From Isosphaera sp. (GTDB lineage Bacteria; Planctomycetota; Planctomycetia; Gemmatales; Gemmataceae): a stretch of DNA of 64,000 bases. Below are positions 40,629 through 48,435 of this stretch, piece by piece. Below the pieces are notes generated by a model. The model made no database searches. It was not told where the DNA came from and saw only the letters and a list, made by a program, of their open reading frames with translations. The stretch lies in assembly GCA_013822345.1 (NCBI GenBank), contig PNKH01000020.1, positions 16,123 to 80,122 of the forward strand, in the 5' to 3' direction. Within the stretch, counting starts at the first letter, position 1, and every line of letters starts with the position of its first letter. A program made the translations under genes and the position numbers.

Positions 40629-40684
40629 GGGTGCGATCGGTCGGCGGCCGGGATCGGAACGGCTTGATCCGTGTCGTCAACTTC

Positions 40685-40713
40685 TTGCTGGCGGCCCTCT
40701 GCCGGGGTAATCT
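40685..40713 (+). promoter_or_regulatory. Candidate promoter of the 40786 gene
   Basis: TTGCTG (40685-40690) and TAATCT (40708-40713) with a 17-base spacer, about 70 bases before the start codon. They stand out in a short lower-GC stretch. Not otherwise supported. Confidence 0.4.
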
Positions 40714-40785
40714 GCTCTCTGCCGAGATTCGCACTCCCCGAGGCGTTCGCCCAGGGAGATCGGCAGAAGTGAGAAAGGACATCCC

Positions 40786-41577
40786 GTGACTTCGGTTTCG
40801 AGAATCTGTCTCGCGGCGCTCCTCTGCGCGGCCTCCGTGCAGGCGGCGGCACCCGTGCCCCTGTTCACCCAGAAGGGCACCGACCCCTCGTTCGCCGACG
40901 TGCTGAAGAGCGGCAAGCTGCCGCAAGGGAAGAACTCGACGACCGGCGTGACCGGGTCCACCATCGACGTGATGAATCAGCTCGTGGAACTCACCCCGGA
41001 AGCCCGGCGGCCGATCGCGAAGGACATCCGGATCCACACCCTGGGGAACAGCTTCATCCCGCGCAAGGATTTCGCGAAGTGGTCGAGGTGGTATCAGGAG
41101 GACGGCAGCACCCAGGTGTTCAGGCTGTTCGTGGGCGAGGAGAACGTGCGCAACACGCGCGAGAAGGCCGCGCGGATCGAAGCCTTCACTGCGCTGAACT
41201 GGAAGCGCGGCGCCTGGCACGAGTGGAGCGGCACCTACACCGTCGTCAAGCCGCACGGCGCGGCGGTTCTCCAGGTGATGAACAACGTCAACGAGTGGGC
41301 GATGCAACTCGGCATGAACGCACAAGGCGACATCACCCTCAACCACCGCCGGGCGGCGGACCAGGTGATCGCAACGGGCATGGTGGGAAGACCGTTCCAC
41401 ATCCGGGTCCGGGACAACGGGCACGACTACGAGGTCTACCTGGACGGACGGAAGGTCGGCGAGGGTATCTATGCGCGACCGGAGGGCGAGACGAATTTCC
41501 GTTGGGGCATGTACGTAGGAGGTACCGACGTGCGACAGGACGCCATGATCTTCGTTTCGGGTGCCACCGTCCGGTAA
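40786..41577 (+). CDS. Secreted beta-jelly-roll (lectin/polysaccharide-lyase-like) protein, probably acquired
   Basis: A 263-residue protein starting at the GTG at 40786, with AAAGGA upstream. Residues 1-22 are a signal peptide (ICLAALLCAASVQAAA). The body has a beta-sandwich rhythm seen in concanavalin-A-like polysaccharide lyases and glycan-binding domains: RIHTLGNSFIPRKDFAKWSR, VFRLFVGEENVRNTREKAAR, GRPFHIRVRDNGHDYEVYLD, GETNFRWGMYVGG. Base and codon use are visibly more relaxed (more A/T in third positions) than in all neighbours, a sign of recent transfer. Its job may be to bind or cut a polysaccharide. No catalytic residue can be named with confidence. Confidence 0.75.
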   Translation: MTSVSRICLAALLCAASVQAAAPVPLFTQKGTDPSFADVLKSGKLPQGKNSTTGVTGSTIDVMNQLVELTPEARRPIAKDIRIHTLGNSFIPRKDFAKWSRWYQEDGSTQVFRLFVGEENVRNTREKAARIEAFTALNWKRGAWHEWSGTYTVVKPHGAAVLQVMNNVNEWAMQLGMNAQGDITLNHRRAADQVIATGMVGRPFHIRVRDNGHDYEVYLDGRKVGEGIYARPEGETNFRWGMYVGGTDVRQDAMIFVSGATVR

Positions 41578-41612
41578 GCGACCGGGACATCGGGAAGCCG
41601 AAGTCGGTCGCG

Positions 41613-41660
41613 TTCGACCCTTCTCGCCGCCGGCCGCGGCCGGCGGCGAGAAGGGTCGAA
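41613..41660. repeat. 48-bp perfect palindrome without spacer
   Basis: Positions 41613-41636 and 41637-41660 are exact reverse complements (outer end TTCGACCCTTCTCGCCGCCG). It lies 36 bases after the jelly-roll gene and could terminate it. Confidence 0.92.
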
Positions 41661-41686
41661 TCGTCGTCTGGGACGCGGACGGGTGA
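41651..41686 (+). pseudogene. Tiny WD40 C-terminal remnant
   Basis: The stretch reads KGRIVVWDADG and a stop, matching the last blade of WD40 proteins such as the one at 29849 (DKGQVVVWDVDL). The palindrome at 41613-41660 overlaps its first codons. It may be the scar of a deleted WD40 gene; the match is short. Confidence 0.4.
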
Positions 41687-41790
41687 CGCCGGGACCCCGG
41701 CGGTTTTCCGGCTCACGCCGACCCGCCCGGCCCGTTACGTTACCGGCGGGTCACGTCCAGTGACCGACCGGCACGTCGCGAGGACCGGGG

Positions 41791-43713
41791 ATGAAACGGA
41801 CACACGGCGGCGCGGCCGCCCTCACGCTCGCCCTGGCCGCGGGGGTCGCCGGGCTGCGGCCGGCCGGGGCCGCCCCCGACGACGAGCCGGCGGCCGCCCC
41901 GCCGCCGCGGGCCTCGGCCCTGGCCGGCAGCGCGGTCGCCGCCGTCCTCGACGCCAACGGCGGGAAGCCGCCGGCCACCGGCGAGGACCTGGTCAAGGCC
42001 CTCGGCAAGCTCGGGACGTTCGCCCAACTGCCGGTCGTGTTCTCGGGCGTCCGGCTCGACTCCGGGGTCGGCAACCCGCGGGTCGTCATCGCCCAGGTGG
42101 TGGACGGGCTGGGGGACGCCGGCCCGGCCGACCCGAACCTGACCGGCCGGCTGTTCCTCGCGGCGAACATGGAGCGGGACCCGAAGGGCGGCGACCCGCG
42201 GGTCCGGTCGGTCGAGTTCATCTCCTGGAACACCCTCCGCCGGCGGTTCGACTTCGGGGTGATCGACGGGATGGGCGGGGACGCCGCCCCGGAGCTGCGG
42301 GTGGTGGACGGCGGGCGGTGCTTCGCCTGCCACAAGAACAAGGGGCCGATCCTCGGGGCCGCCCCGTGGACGAACTCCACCCACCACACCGGCCTCCGCA
42401 CCCTCACGATCAACCGGCTGCGGCTGGACCCGGCCGTCCCCGGGGGCCGGGACCGGGTCGACGGGATGGCCCTGGCCGCCCCGGCGGCGGCGGCGGTGGA
42501 CGGGGCGGTCCGGACCGGGGCGTCGCTCCGCCTGGCCCGGGAGACGTTCCGGCTGATGAACCGGTCGGACGGCGGGCGGAAGGCGTTCGTCGCCCTGCTG
42601 GTGGCGGTCGCCGCCCCGGGGCCGCTCGACCCGAACGACAAGCCGGTCCGGGCGGTGGTGGACGCCTGGGGGAACGACCCGTCGTGGACCCGGTTCGTCA
42701 CCGACTGGGTGGCCGTCGCCCGGGGGACGAACACCGGCACCCTGGTCGACTTCGCCCCGATCCCGAAGCCGCTGTACGCCGGGTGGGGGACGCACTTCGC
42801 GACGATCCAGCCGGTCCCCCAGCCCCCGCCCGGCGGGTTCCCGTCCCCGCAGGCCGCCGCCGCGTTCGCCAAGAAGGTGGAGACGGTCGTCGCCAGCAAC
42901 CAGCGGGTCGAGCAGCAGCACCAGGACCGGCTGCGGCAGCTCGCCCTGTTCGACGCGGCCCGGGCGGCCGGGGTGCACGGGGTCCCGAGCGTGGCCCAGC
43001 CGAGCAACCCGCGGGCGTTCGTCCCGCCGCAGCCGAAGGTCTCCCAGCGGCCGAGCGGGATGGTCAACCCGTACCTGCTGGCCGGGACGATCGGCCTGTC
43101 CGGCGGGGACCGGAAGTTCCTGTGGGAGTCGCTGGCCGCGGCGGCCGGGCGGGTGAAGAACCCGAAGGTGACGGCGGCGGTGCTGGCCCGGGCGGTGTTC
43201 GAGGGGGAGGAGTTCGCGGACGTGCTGGCCGGCGGCCCGCTCCCGGACCGGGACGAGTTCAAGGACCGGTTCGTCGCCGGGCTGGACGCGGTGCTGAGGA
43301 CCCGGCACGGGCTGGCCGGCGGGTTCGCCCCGGACCGGGCGGAGTACGCGGGCGGGCCGCGGCACGACCCGAAGGCGGCGGAGTCGGCCGAGGCGGCGGT
43401 GGTGCCGACGTCCGCGTGCCTGCGGTGCCACGACATCCGCCCGGCCGGCACGGCCCGCCCGTTCGAGCCGATCCCGGACCTGGCGTTCGACCCGTTCGAC
43501 AAGGCCGGGCGGGCGGCGTGGCTGGCCGGGGTGGCGGACCGGGCCCGGCGGAAGGCGGTGCTCGGGCGGCTGCTGGAGCGGATGGCGACGGACGCGGACA
43601 TGCCGCCGGAGGACGCCCCGGAGCACGATCTGTTCCGGGTGAAGGGGGCGGCCGCGTTCGCCGAGGCGCGGGCGTTCCTGGAGGCGGAGCTGGAGAAAAT
43701 CAAGAAGCCGTGA
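41791..43713 (+). CDS. Exported di-heme cytochrome c-like protein
   Basis: A 640-residue protein with a signal peptide (AAALTLALAAGVAGLRPAG) and a GAGGA ribosome site. Two CxxCH heme motifs are seen: GGRCFACHKNKGPILGAAPW near residue 176 and SACLRCHDIRPAG near residue 542. Each would bind a heme c in the periplasm. The rest of the sequence matches no common cytochrome family I recognise; the region around each CxxCH is like the cytochrome domains of planctomycete DUF1549/DUF1592-type proteins. A redox role outside the membrane is likely. The gene stands between two palindromes (41613 and 43718). Confidence 0.82.
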   Translation: MKRTHGGAAALTLALAAGVAGLRPAGAAPDDEPAAAPPPRASALAGSAVAAVLDANGGKPPATGEDLVKALGKLGTFAQLPVVFSGVRLDSGVGNPRVVIAQVVDGLGDAGPADPNLTGRLFLAANMERDPKGGDPRVRSVEFISWNTLRRRFDFGVIDGMGGDAAPELRVVDGGRCFACHKNKGPILGAAPWTNSTHHTGLRTLTINRLRLDPAVPGGRDRVDGMALAAPAAAAVDGAVRTGASLRLARETFRLMNRSDGGRKAFVALLVAVAAPGPLDPNDKPVRAVVDAWGNDPSWTRFVTDWVAVARGTNTGTLVDFAPIPKPLYAGWGTHFATIQPVPQPPPGGFPSPQAAAAFAKKVETVVASNQRVEQQHQDRLRQLALFDAARAAGVHGVPSVAQPSNPRAFVPPQPKVSQRPSGMVNPYLLAGTIGLSGGDRKFLWESLAAAAGRVKNPKVTAAVLARAVFEGEEFADVLAGGPLPDRDEFKDRFVAGLDAVLRTRHGLAGGFAPDRAEYAGGPRHDPKAAESAEAAVVPTSACLRCHDIRPAGTARPFEPIPDLAFDPFDKAGRAAWLAGVADRARRKAVLGRLLERMATDADMPPEDAPEHDLFRVKGAAAFAEARAFLEAELEKIKKP

Positions 43714-43717
43714 GATG

Positions 43718-43787
43718 GTAGCAGGCGCACTCCGTGTGCCGTCCGCCGGGCTCGGCGTGCGGACGGCACACGGCGTGCGCCTGCTAC
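43718..43787. repeat. Hairpin element between convergent genes
   Basis: 29-bp arms (43718-43746 and 43759-43787) with one mismatch and a 12-base spacer. Its outer end GTAGCAGGCGCAC resembles that of the palindrome at 39523 (GTAGCAGTCG). It lies between the cytochrome gene and the DUF4198 gene and could terminate both. Confidence 0.92.
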
Positions 43788-43793
43788 GCCCGG

Positions 43794-44600
43794 TCACGGG
43801 ACGGCGAACGTAACCGCCGCCCAGAAGCTCTCCCAGTCGGCCGGCGGGTCGGGGTTCTTCTCCGCGACCCGCCGCATGAACACCGCCCGCACCACCCACG
43901 CCCCCGACTTCGTCAACTTCAGGCTCGCCTGGCCGGCGCGGTCGGTGGTCGCGGTCGCGGCGGTGAGCGCGTCGCCGTCGCGGTGCCAGGCGGTCACCTT
44001 CGCCCCGGCGAGTGGCTTCCCGTCGAACGTCACCGTCACCGGCAGCGCGTCGCCGCCCTTCAGGGCGAACGGGTTCTTCGCCGGAGTGATCTCGAACCGC
44101 TGGCCGAGCGGCTTGGTCGGGGTGTCGTCGCCGTCCGGGCCGACCTGCACGACGGTCTTGAGGTAGCGGCGGTACCGCTCGCGGCCGTCGGCGCCGGCCT
44201 CGCCGGCCGCGTCCCGGGCCTTGAGCACGTCGTCGAACCCTTCCTCCTTCAGGTACGCGGCGAACTTGTCCGGCTTGAGGGCGATGCTGGACCAGTCGCG
44301 GTCGACGCGGAGGACGGCGGTGCCGGCCTTCGGGGCGGGGAACGCGAACGCCGGCTTGGCGCCGTCCTTGAGGCCGGGGAAGTCGGCGGTCAGCTGCTTG
44401 CCGGCGTGGAGTTCGAGCCTGGCCGTCCGCTTCGGCTGGTAGGCGACCTCCTGTTCGGGCTTGAACGCCTCGCCGACGTACATCCGCACCGGCACGTCCG
44501 CCCCGGCCTTCGGGGTGAAGGTGTCGGGGACGAGCCAGTAGTCGTGGGCGGCGGCCGGGGCCGCGGCGAGGAGGACGGCGAGGAGCGCGGCGCGGGTCAC
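43794..44600 (-). CDS. DUF4198 family exported protein
   Basis: A 268-residue protein with a signal peptide (ALLAVLLAAAPAAAHDYW). After cleavage the mature end starts with His, as in DUF4198 proteins linked to nickel or cobalt uptake. Motifs: AHDYWLVPDTFTPKAGADVP, VRMYVGEAFK, RVDRDWSSIALKPDKFAAYL, RERYRRYLKTVVQVG, NPFALKGGDALPVTVTFDGK and GAWVVRAVFMRRV, the family's beta-sandwich signature. It is probably a periplasmic metal- or complex-binding protein. It is the last of three same-strand genes with 44955 and 44610. Confidence 0.88.
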   Translation of the reverse strand: MTRAALLAVLLAAAPAAAHDYWLVPDTFTPKAGADVPVRMYVGEAFKPEQEVAYQPKRTARLELHAGKQLTADFPGLKDGAKPAFAFPAPKAGTAVLRVDRDWSSIALKPDKFAAYLKEEGFDDVLKARDAAGEAGADGRERYRRYLKTVVQVGPDGDDTPTKPLGQRFEITPAKNPFALKGGDALPVTVTFDGKPLAGAKVTAWHRDGDALTAATATTDRAGQASLKLTKSGAWVVRAVFMRRVAEKNPDPPADWESFWAAVTFAVP

Positions 44601-44609
44601 GGACCCTCC

Positions 44610-44951
44610 TCAGGCGGGGCGGCGCGCGAGGAACTGCTGCACCAGCGCGGCGAGTTGTTCGGCCGTCAGCCCGGTCGGCCGGGTGCGGACGTACTCGCTG
44701 ACCCGGTCGGCCAGCTCCCGGGCGAACGCGGCGTCAGGGTCCGGCGCCCGTGGCCGATCCGGGGGGGCCGGCGGCGTCCCCGGCGGGGCGGACGGGTCGT
44801 CGAAGTCGACCAACGCCCCGTCCCGCATTTCCGTGTCCGGGTTGCCCTCGAACGACGGCCGGGGCGGGCGAGGTGCCGGCGGCGTGCCCGGGGGGTCGAG
44901 TTCGAACCTCGCCTCGAAGGTGACCAGCGGCGGGTCGTCGTCGGGCTTCAT
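44610..44951 (-). CDS. Short proline/aspartate-rich hypothetical protein
   Basis: A 113-residue protein from the ATG at 44951, with AGGGGTG upstream; a GTG one codon earlier is possible. The N-terminal two thirds are Pro/Asp-rich and look disordered. The C-terminus (AFARELADRVSEYVRTRPTG, LTAEQLAALVQQFLARR) is helical and may be a small binding module. It starts right after the stop of the DUF6941-like gene and ends 10 bases before DUF4198, so the three form an operon. No function can be given. Confidence 0.7.
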   Translation of the reverse strand: MKPDDDPPLVTFEARFELDPPGTPPAPRPPRPSFEGNPDTEMRDGALVDFDDPSAPPGTPPAPPDRPRAPDPDAAFARELADRVSEYVRTRPTGLTAEQLAALVQQFLARRPA

Positions 44952-44954
44952 CAC

Positions 44955-45365
44955 TCACCCCTGAGGTCCGTACACCTGGATGGGCTGGTCGTCGAAGAAC
45001 TCGCCGTCGCAGAAGAACTCGACCGGGTACCGCCCGGCCGCGGGGAACACGACGTCTTCCAACAGGAACCGGCCGTAGACGGAGGCGTTCGGGTCGGTGA
45101 AGTCGTACTCGGAAACCCGGGCGTGGCCGACCCGGGCGCCGGTCGCCGTGCGGATCAGGTCGATCCGGAACGTCACCCTCCCCCGGCCGCCGCGCAGCCA
45201 CGCGAACACGCACAACTTCTTCAGCGTGTACGGGAACGTGCCCCCGGCGGGAACCCGGACGGCGTTCCACAGGTTCACGACCATCGGCTTGCCGCCGGCC
45301 GGGTTGGCGACCACGTCGTCGCACACGTACACGCCCTTCAGGACGGGCTTGATCGCGCCGGCCAT
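44955..45365 (-). CDS. DUF6941-like beta-sandwich protein
   Basis: A 136-residue protein with no signal peptide. It reads PVLKGVYVCDDVVANPAGGK, VVNLWNAVRVPAGGTFPYTL, KKLCVFAWLRGGRGRVTFRI and FLLEDVVFPAAGRYPVEFFC, a C2-like beta-sandwich typical of the DUF6941 family found across planctomycetes and actinobacteria. The family's function is not established. It opens a three-gene minus-strand operon with 44610 and 43794. Confidence 0.75.
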   Translation of the reverse strand: MAGAIKPVLKGVYVCDDVVANPAGGKPMVVNLWNAVRVPAGGTFPYTLKKLCVFAWLRGGRGRVTFRIDLIRTATGARVGHARVSEYDFTDPNASVYGRFLLEDVVFPAAGRYPVEFFCDGEFFDDQPIQVYGPQG

Positions 45366-45416
45366 GCCCGCCTCCTGAAGTTTACCCCGGCCCGCGACCG
45401 GCCCGCAACCGCCGGC

Positions 45417-46595
45417 TCACCCCTTCAGCGCCTCGTCGTGCTTCAGCCCGGACGGCGGCAGGTCCGCCTTCCGGCAGTTCGCCAGCGCCGCCCGCGCCCC
45501 CGCGAACTGGTCCGCGTCGTTGTCCTCCCACTCGATACTCACCGCCCCGTCGAACCCGACCCGGTTCAGCTCGATGAAGATCTCCTCCAAGGAGTTCGCG
45601 TCCCGCATCGTCCCCGCGGTCACGAACTTCCACCCGTTCGTCCAGTGCCCCATCCCCCGGTGCCCACCGAGCCGCCCGCCCCGGCAGTGCTCCCGCTCCA
45701 CCTGCACCCCCTTCACGTGGGCGCAGTGGATGAACGGGGCGAACTCCCGGATGAACTGGACCACCGACACGTTCTGCCACTCCATGTGGCTCCCGTCGAG
45801 GTTGAACCCGACCACCCCCTCGTACCCCGCCTTGCACATGTGGTTGATGTAGTCCGCCGCGCTCTCCAGGTCGCCCATCGCCCGCTCGCTCGGGTGGCAC
45901 TCCAGGTCGAACGTCACCCCGTACTTCTTGCACTCGTCCCACACCGGGCCGAACCGCTCGACCAGCAGCTCCAGCGACACCTGCCGGACGTCAGGCAGGT
46001 CGTACCCCTCGATGTTCCCCGGCAGCGGCGGGAACAGGAACCAGTGGCTCCAGCAGTTCGCCGGGCTGCCGACGAACCCCGGCAGGGCGACCTTCCGGCC
46101 CTGCAGCTTCGACAGGTGGCCGGCGACCCGGACGCACGCCAGCAGGTCCTTCTTCGCCTCCGCCTGGATCAGTTTGCCGACCTCCGGCGGGACGTAGTAC
46201 GGGTCGGTGCGCGGCGGGGCGTTGCCGGCGGCGCGCCACGCCTTGTACGCCGCCCGGGCCTCGCCGGGGCGGCAGAAGTTCAGCGTCTTGGCGCTCGGCT
46301 CGTCGCCGAGCACCTGGCCCTGCAGGTGGGTCGCCAGCGTGAAGATCTCCAGCCCGTGGGCCTTGGCCGTCTCGTACCGCTGCCGGGCGAACGCGGCGGC
46401 CCCGGCGTCGGTGTCGGCCTGGCGGAGGTCGAACTGCCCTTCCCAGGTCGCCTCCTCGTACCCGTCGAACCCGGCCTCCTGGACGAACTTCAGCCACTTG
46501 GCGAAGTCGACCCCGCCGAACTGCCCGCGGACCAGCCCGATCTGGTGGTAGCTGCCCTTGCCGCTGCGGTGCGCGTCGGTCTGCTTGAAGCCCAT
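45417..46595 (-). CDS. Sugar phosphate isomerase/epimerase-like TIM-barrel protein
   Basis: A 392-residue protein of the xylose-isomerase-like (AP endonuclease 2) TIM-barrel family, starting at the ATG at 46595. Metal-site segments are visible: FDLECHPSERAMGDLESAAD (Glu/His), FNLDGSHMEWQNV (Asp/His), FIHCAHVKGVQVEREHCRGG (His) and VSIEWEDNDADQF (Glu near the C-terminus). FAKWLKFVQEAGFDGYEEAT opens the barrel. These enzymes isomerise or epimerise sugars or inositols and often work with Gfo/Idh/MocA dehydrogenases; one is encoded nearby at 48432, though on the other strand. The exact substrate is unknown. Confidence 0.9.
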   Translation of the reverse strand: MGFKQTDAHRSGKGSYHQIGLVRGQFGGVDFAKWLKFVQEAGFDGYEEATWEGQFDLRQADTDAGAAAFARQRYETAKAHGLEIFTLATHLQGQVLGDEPSAKTLNFCRPGEARAAYKAWRAAGNAPPRTDPYYVPPEVGKLIQAEAKKDLLACVRVAGHLSKLQGRKVALPGFVGSPANCWSHWFLFPPLPGNIEGYDLPDVRQVSLELLVERFGPVWDECKKYGVTFDLECHPSERAMGDLESAADYINHMCKAGYEGVVGFNLDGSHMEWQNVSVVQFIREFAPFIHCAHVKGVQVEREHCRGGRLGGHRGMGHWTNGWKFVTAGTMRDANSLEEIFIELNRVGFDGAVSIEWEDNDADQFAGARAALANCRKADLPPSGLKHDEALKG

Positions 46596-46623
46596 CGGGG
46601 AACTCCGGAGAGGGTCAGGCGAG

Positions 46624-46643
46624 CCGGGGACGTGAGTCCCCGG
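46624..46643 (+). terminator. Short hairpin CCGGGGAC-GTGA-GTCCCCGG
   Basis: A perfect 8-bp stem with a GTGA tetraloop between the divergent genes at 46595 and 46734. No T run follows. It sits in a shared promoter region, so it may instead be a regulatory hairpin or a short relic of the palindromic elements. Confidence 0.4.
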
Positions 46644-46733
46644 TGGCGGACACGGATTACCGCAGACTGTACGGCCGCCGCGGACGGCGGGCAAGCGGTT
46701 GCGGGCCGCGCCCGCCGCCGCCAGAATGGCGGC

Positions 46734-47974
46734 ATGGACGAGCGCGAGGCTCTGGTGGCCGCGGTCGCCGCCGACCCGGACGACGACACCCCCCGGCTGG
46801 CGTTCGCCGACTGGCTGGACGAGCACGACGAGCCGGACCGGGCCGAGTTCGTCCGGCTCCAGGTCGCGGCGGCCCGGTCCGACCTGCCCCGGCCGTGGGA
46901 CCGGCGGAACACGCCCCCGCGGCGGCTGGAGTGGGACCGGCGGGCGGCGGAGCTGTTCGGCCCCGGGTGGCCGCGGTGGTTCGCCCCGTTCTTCGCCGCC
47001 CTCGGGATCGGGGCCGCCTGGCCCGGCCGGTACAAGACGCTGTTCCTGGACCGGGGGGCGTCCGACAAGGCGGTCCTTGCGGCCCGGGTGGACGAGGAAT
47101 ACCCGGCTGGCGGCCCGGTCCCGGCCGGCCGGCTGCACGTGAGCCGCGGGTTCGCGAGCTGGCTGATGCTTGACGTGCCCGGGGTGTCGCCGGCGGAAGC
47201 GTTCCGGCACGAGCCGCTGACCTCGGTCGGGTTCACCCTCACCCGGGCCGAGGAGTGGGCGCGGACGAGCGGGCCGGCCCTCCGCCAGGTCCGGACGATC
47301 GACCTGCGGTTCTCGTCCCGGGGCGACCCGGTCGCCCGGGTCGCCCCGGTGTTCGACGACCCGCACCTTTCCGGGGTCCGGGAACTGAGGCTCGGCCCGG
47401 CCTACCACTGGGTGGCCCCGGCGGCCCTCGACCGGCTGGTCCGGTCCCCGCTCGCGGCCCGGCTCCGGCGGGTCACCCTGACCACCGGGCCGGACGGGTT
47501 CGCCGCCCTGTCGGCCGCCCCGCCGGACCTGCCGTGGGAGGAGTTCGCCACCGAGTTCGGCGACTACGGGCTGTCGGCGGAGTCGGTCCGCCGACTGGTC
47601 GCCCTCCCGTTCCGCGGCAGCCTGCGGGAGCTCGCCCTGCCGAAGGCGTTTCTCGGGGACGCCGGGGTCGCGGCCCTGGCCGCGGCCGGCGGGTGGGACC
47701 GGTTGGAGCGACTCGACCTGACCAACACCCGGCTGACCGACGACGGCCTGCGGGCGCTGGCGGAAGCCCCGTTCGTCGGCCGGCTGACCCACCTGCGGGT
47801 CGGCCGGAACCGGGTGACCGCGGCCGGGGTGCGGGCCCTCGCCGCGGCCCTCGACCCGGCCCGGGTGCGGGAACTGGCGGTGCGGACCTACCCCGACTTC
47901 GACGAGCTGTCGGCCGGGACGTGGGCCGCCCCGCCCTGCGGGAGCGGTTCGGCTCGCGGCTGGTCGAGGACTGA
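46734..47974 (+). CDS. TIGR02996/LRR protein with 3'-end frameshift
   Basis: The N-terminal 50 residues are the TIGR02996 repeat-companion domain (VAAVAADPDDDTPRLAFADW, LDEHDEPDRAEFVRLQVAAA), highly typical of Gemmata. Leucine-rich repeats follow (LERLDLTNTRLTDDGLRALA, LTHLRVGRNRVTAAGVRALA). From about 47925 the family ending ALRERFGSRLVED is found in the +2 frame, closing at 47974, whereas the original frame runs on without a stop into the gene at 48432. So a one- or two-base frameshift near 47930 is likely. About 413 residues after correction. If no error exists, the product would be a fusion reaching 49556. Confidence 0.75.
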
Positions 47975-47994
47975 CCGCCGGGTATGCTGCCGGG

Positions 47995-48435
47995 GTGAGT
48001 CCGCGCGCCGCCGACGCCGTGCTGAAGTGGCTCCTCCGCGCCGTCGGCGGGGTCGAGCTGCTCGCCGTCCCGTTCGTCTTCTTCCCCGTCCCGTGGATGG
48101 ACCAGGTCCACCGCCGGGTCCTCGGCCTCGGCCCCCTCCCCGACGGCCCGATCGTCGAGTACATGGCCCGCAGCCTGTCGGTCCTGTACGCCGCCCACGG
48201 GGCCATGGTCTTCGCCCTGTCGTTCGACCTCCCCCGGTACCGACCCCTGATCCGCCTCGTCGGCGTCCTCCACCTGCTGATCGGGGCGGCCGTCCTCGCG
48301 ACCGACCTGGCCGCCGGGATGCCGACGCCGTGGGTGCTCGGCGAGGGGCCGGGGATCGCCGTCGGCGGGGCGCTGGTGCTCCTCCTGAACCGGGCCGCCG
48401 AACGGCCCGACCCCTCCCCCCCGGGTGTCCCATGA
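47995..48435 (+). CDS. Small four-helix membrane protein
   Basis: A 146-residue protein from a GTG at 47995. Four hydrophobic segments are visible: VGGVELLAVPFVFFPVPWM, SLSVLYAAHGAMVFALSF, LIRLVGVLHLLIGAAVLATD and GIAVGGALVLLLNRA. The composition and the ATGA overlap with the next gene support a real gene. It resembles small planctomycete inner-membrane proteins of unknown function encoded beside oxidoreductases. Confidence 0.72.
   Translation: MSPRAADAVLKWLLRAVGGVELLAVPFVFFPVPWMDQVHRRVLGLGPLPDGPIVEYMARSLSVLYAAHGAMVFALSFDLPRYRPLIRLVGVLHLLIGAAVLATDLAAGMPTPWVLGEGPGIAVGGALVLLLNRAAERPDPSPPGVP

Noticed and set aside
43734..46730. Plus-strand open frame upstream of the TIGR02996 gene
   Set aside because: Shadow of the minus-strand DUF4198, DUF6941-like and isomerase genes; no domain text.
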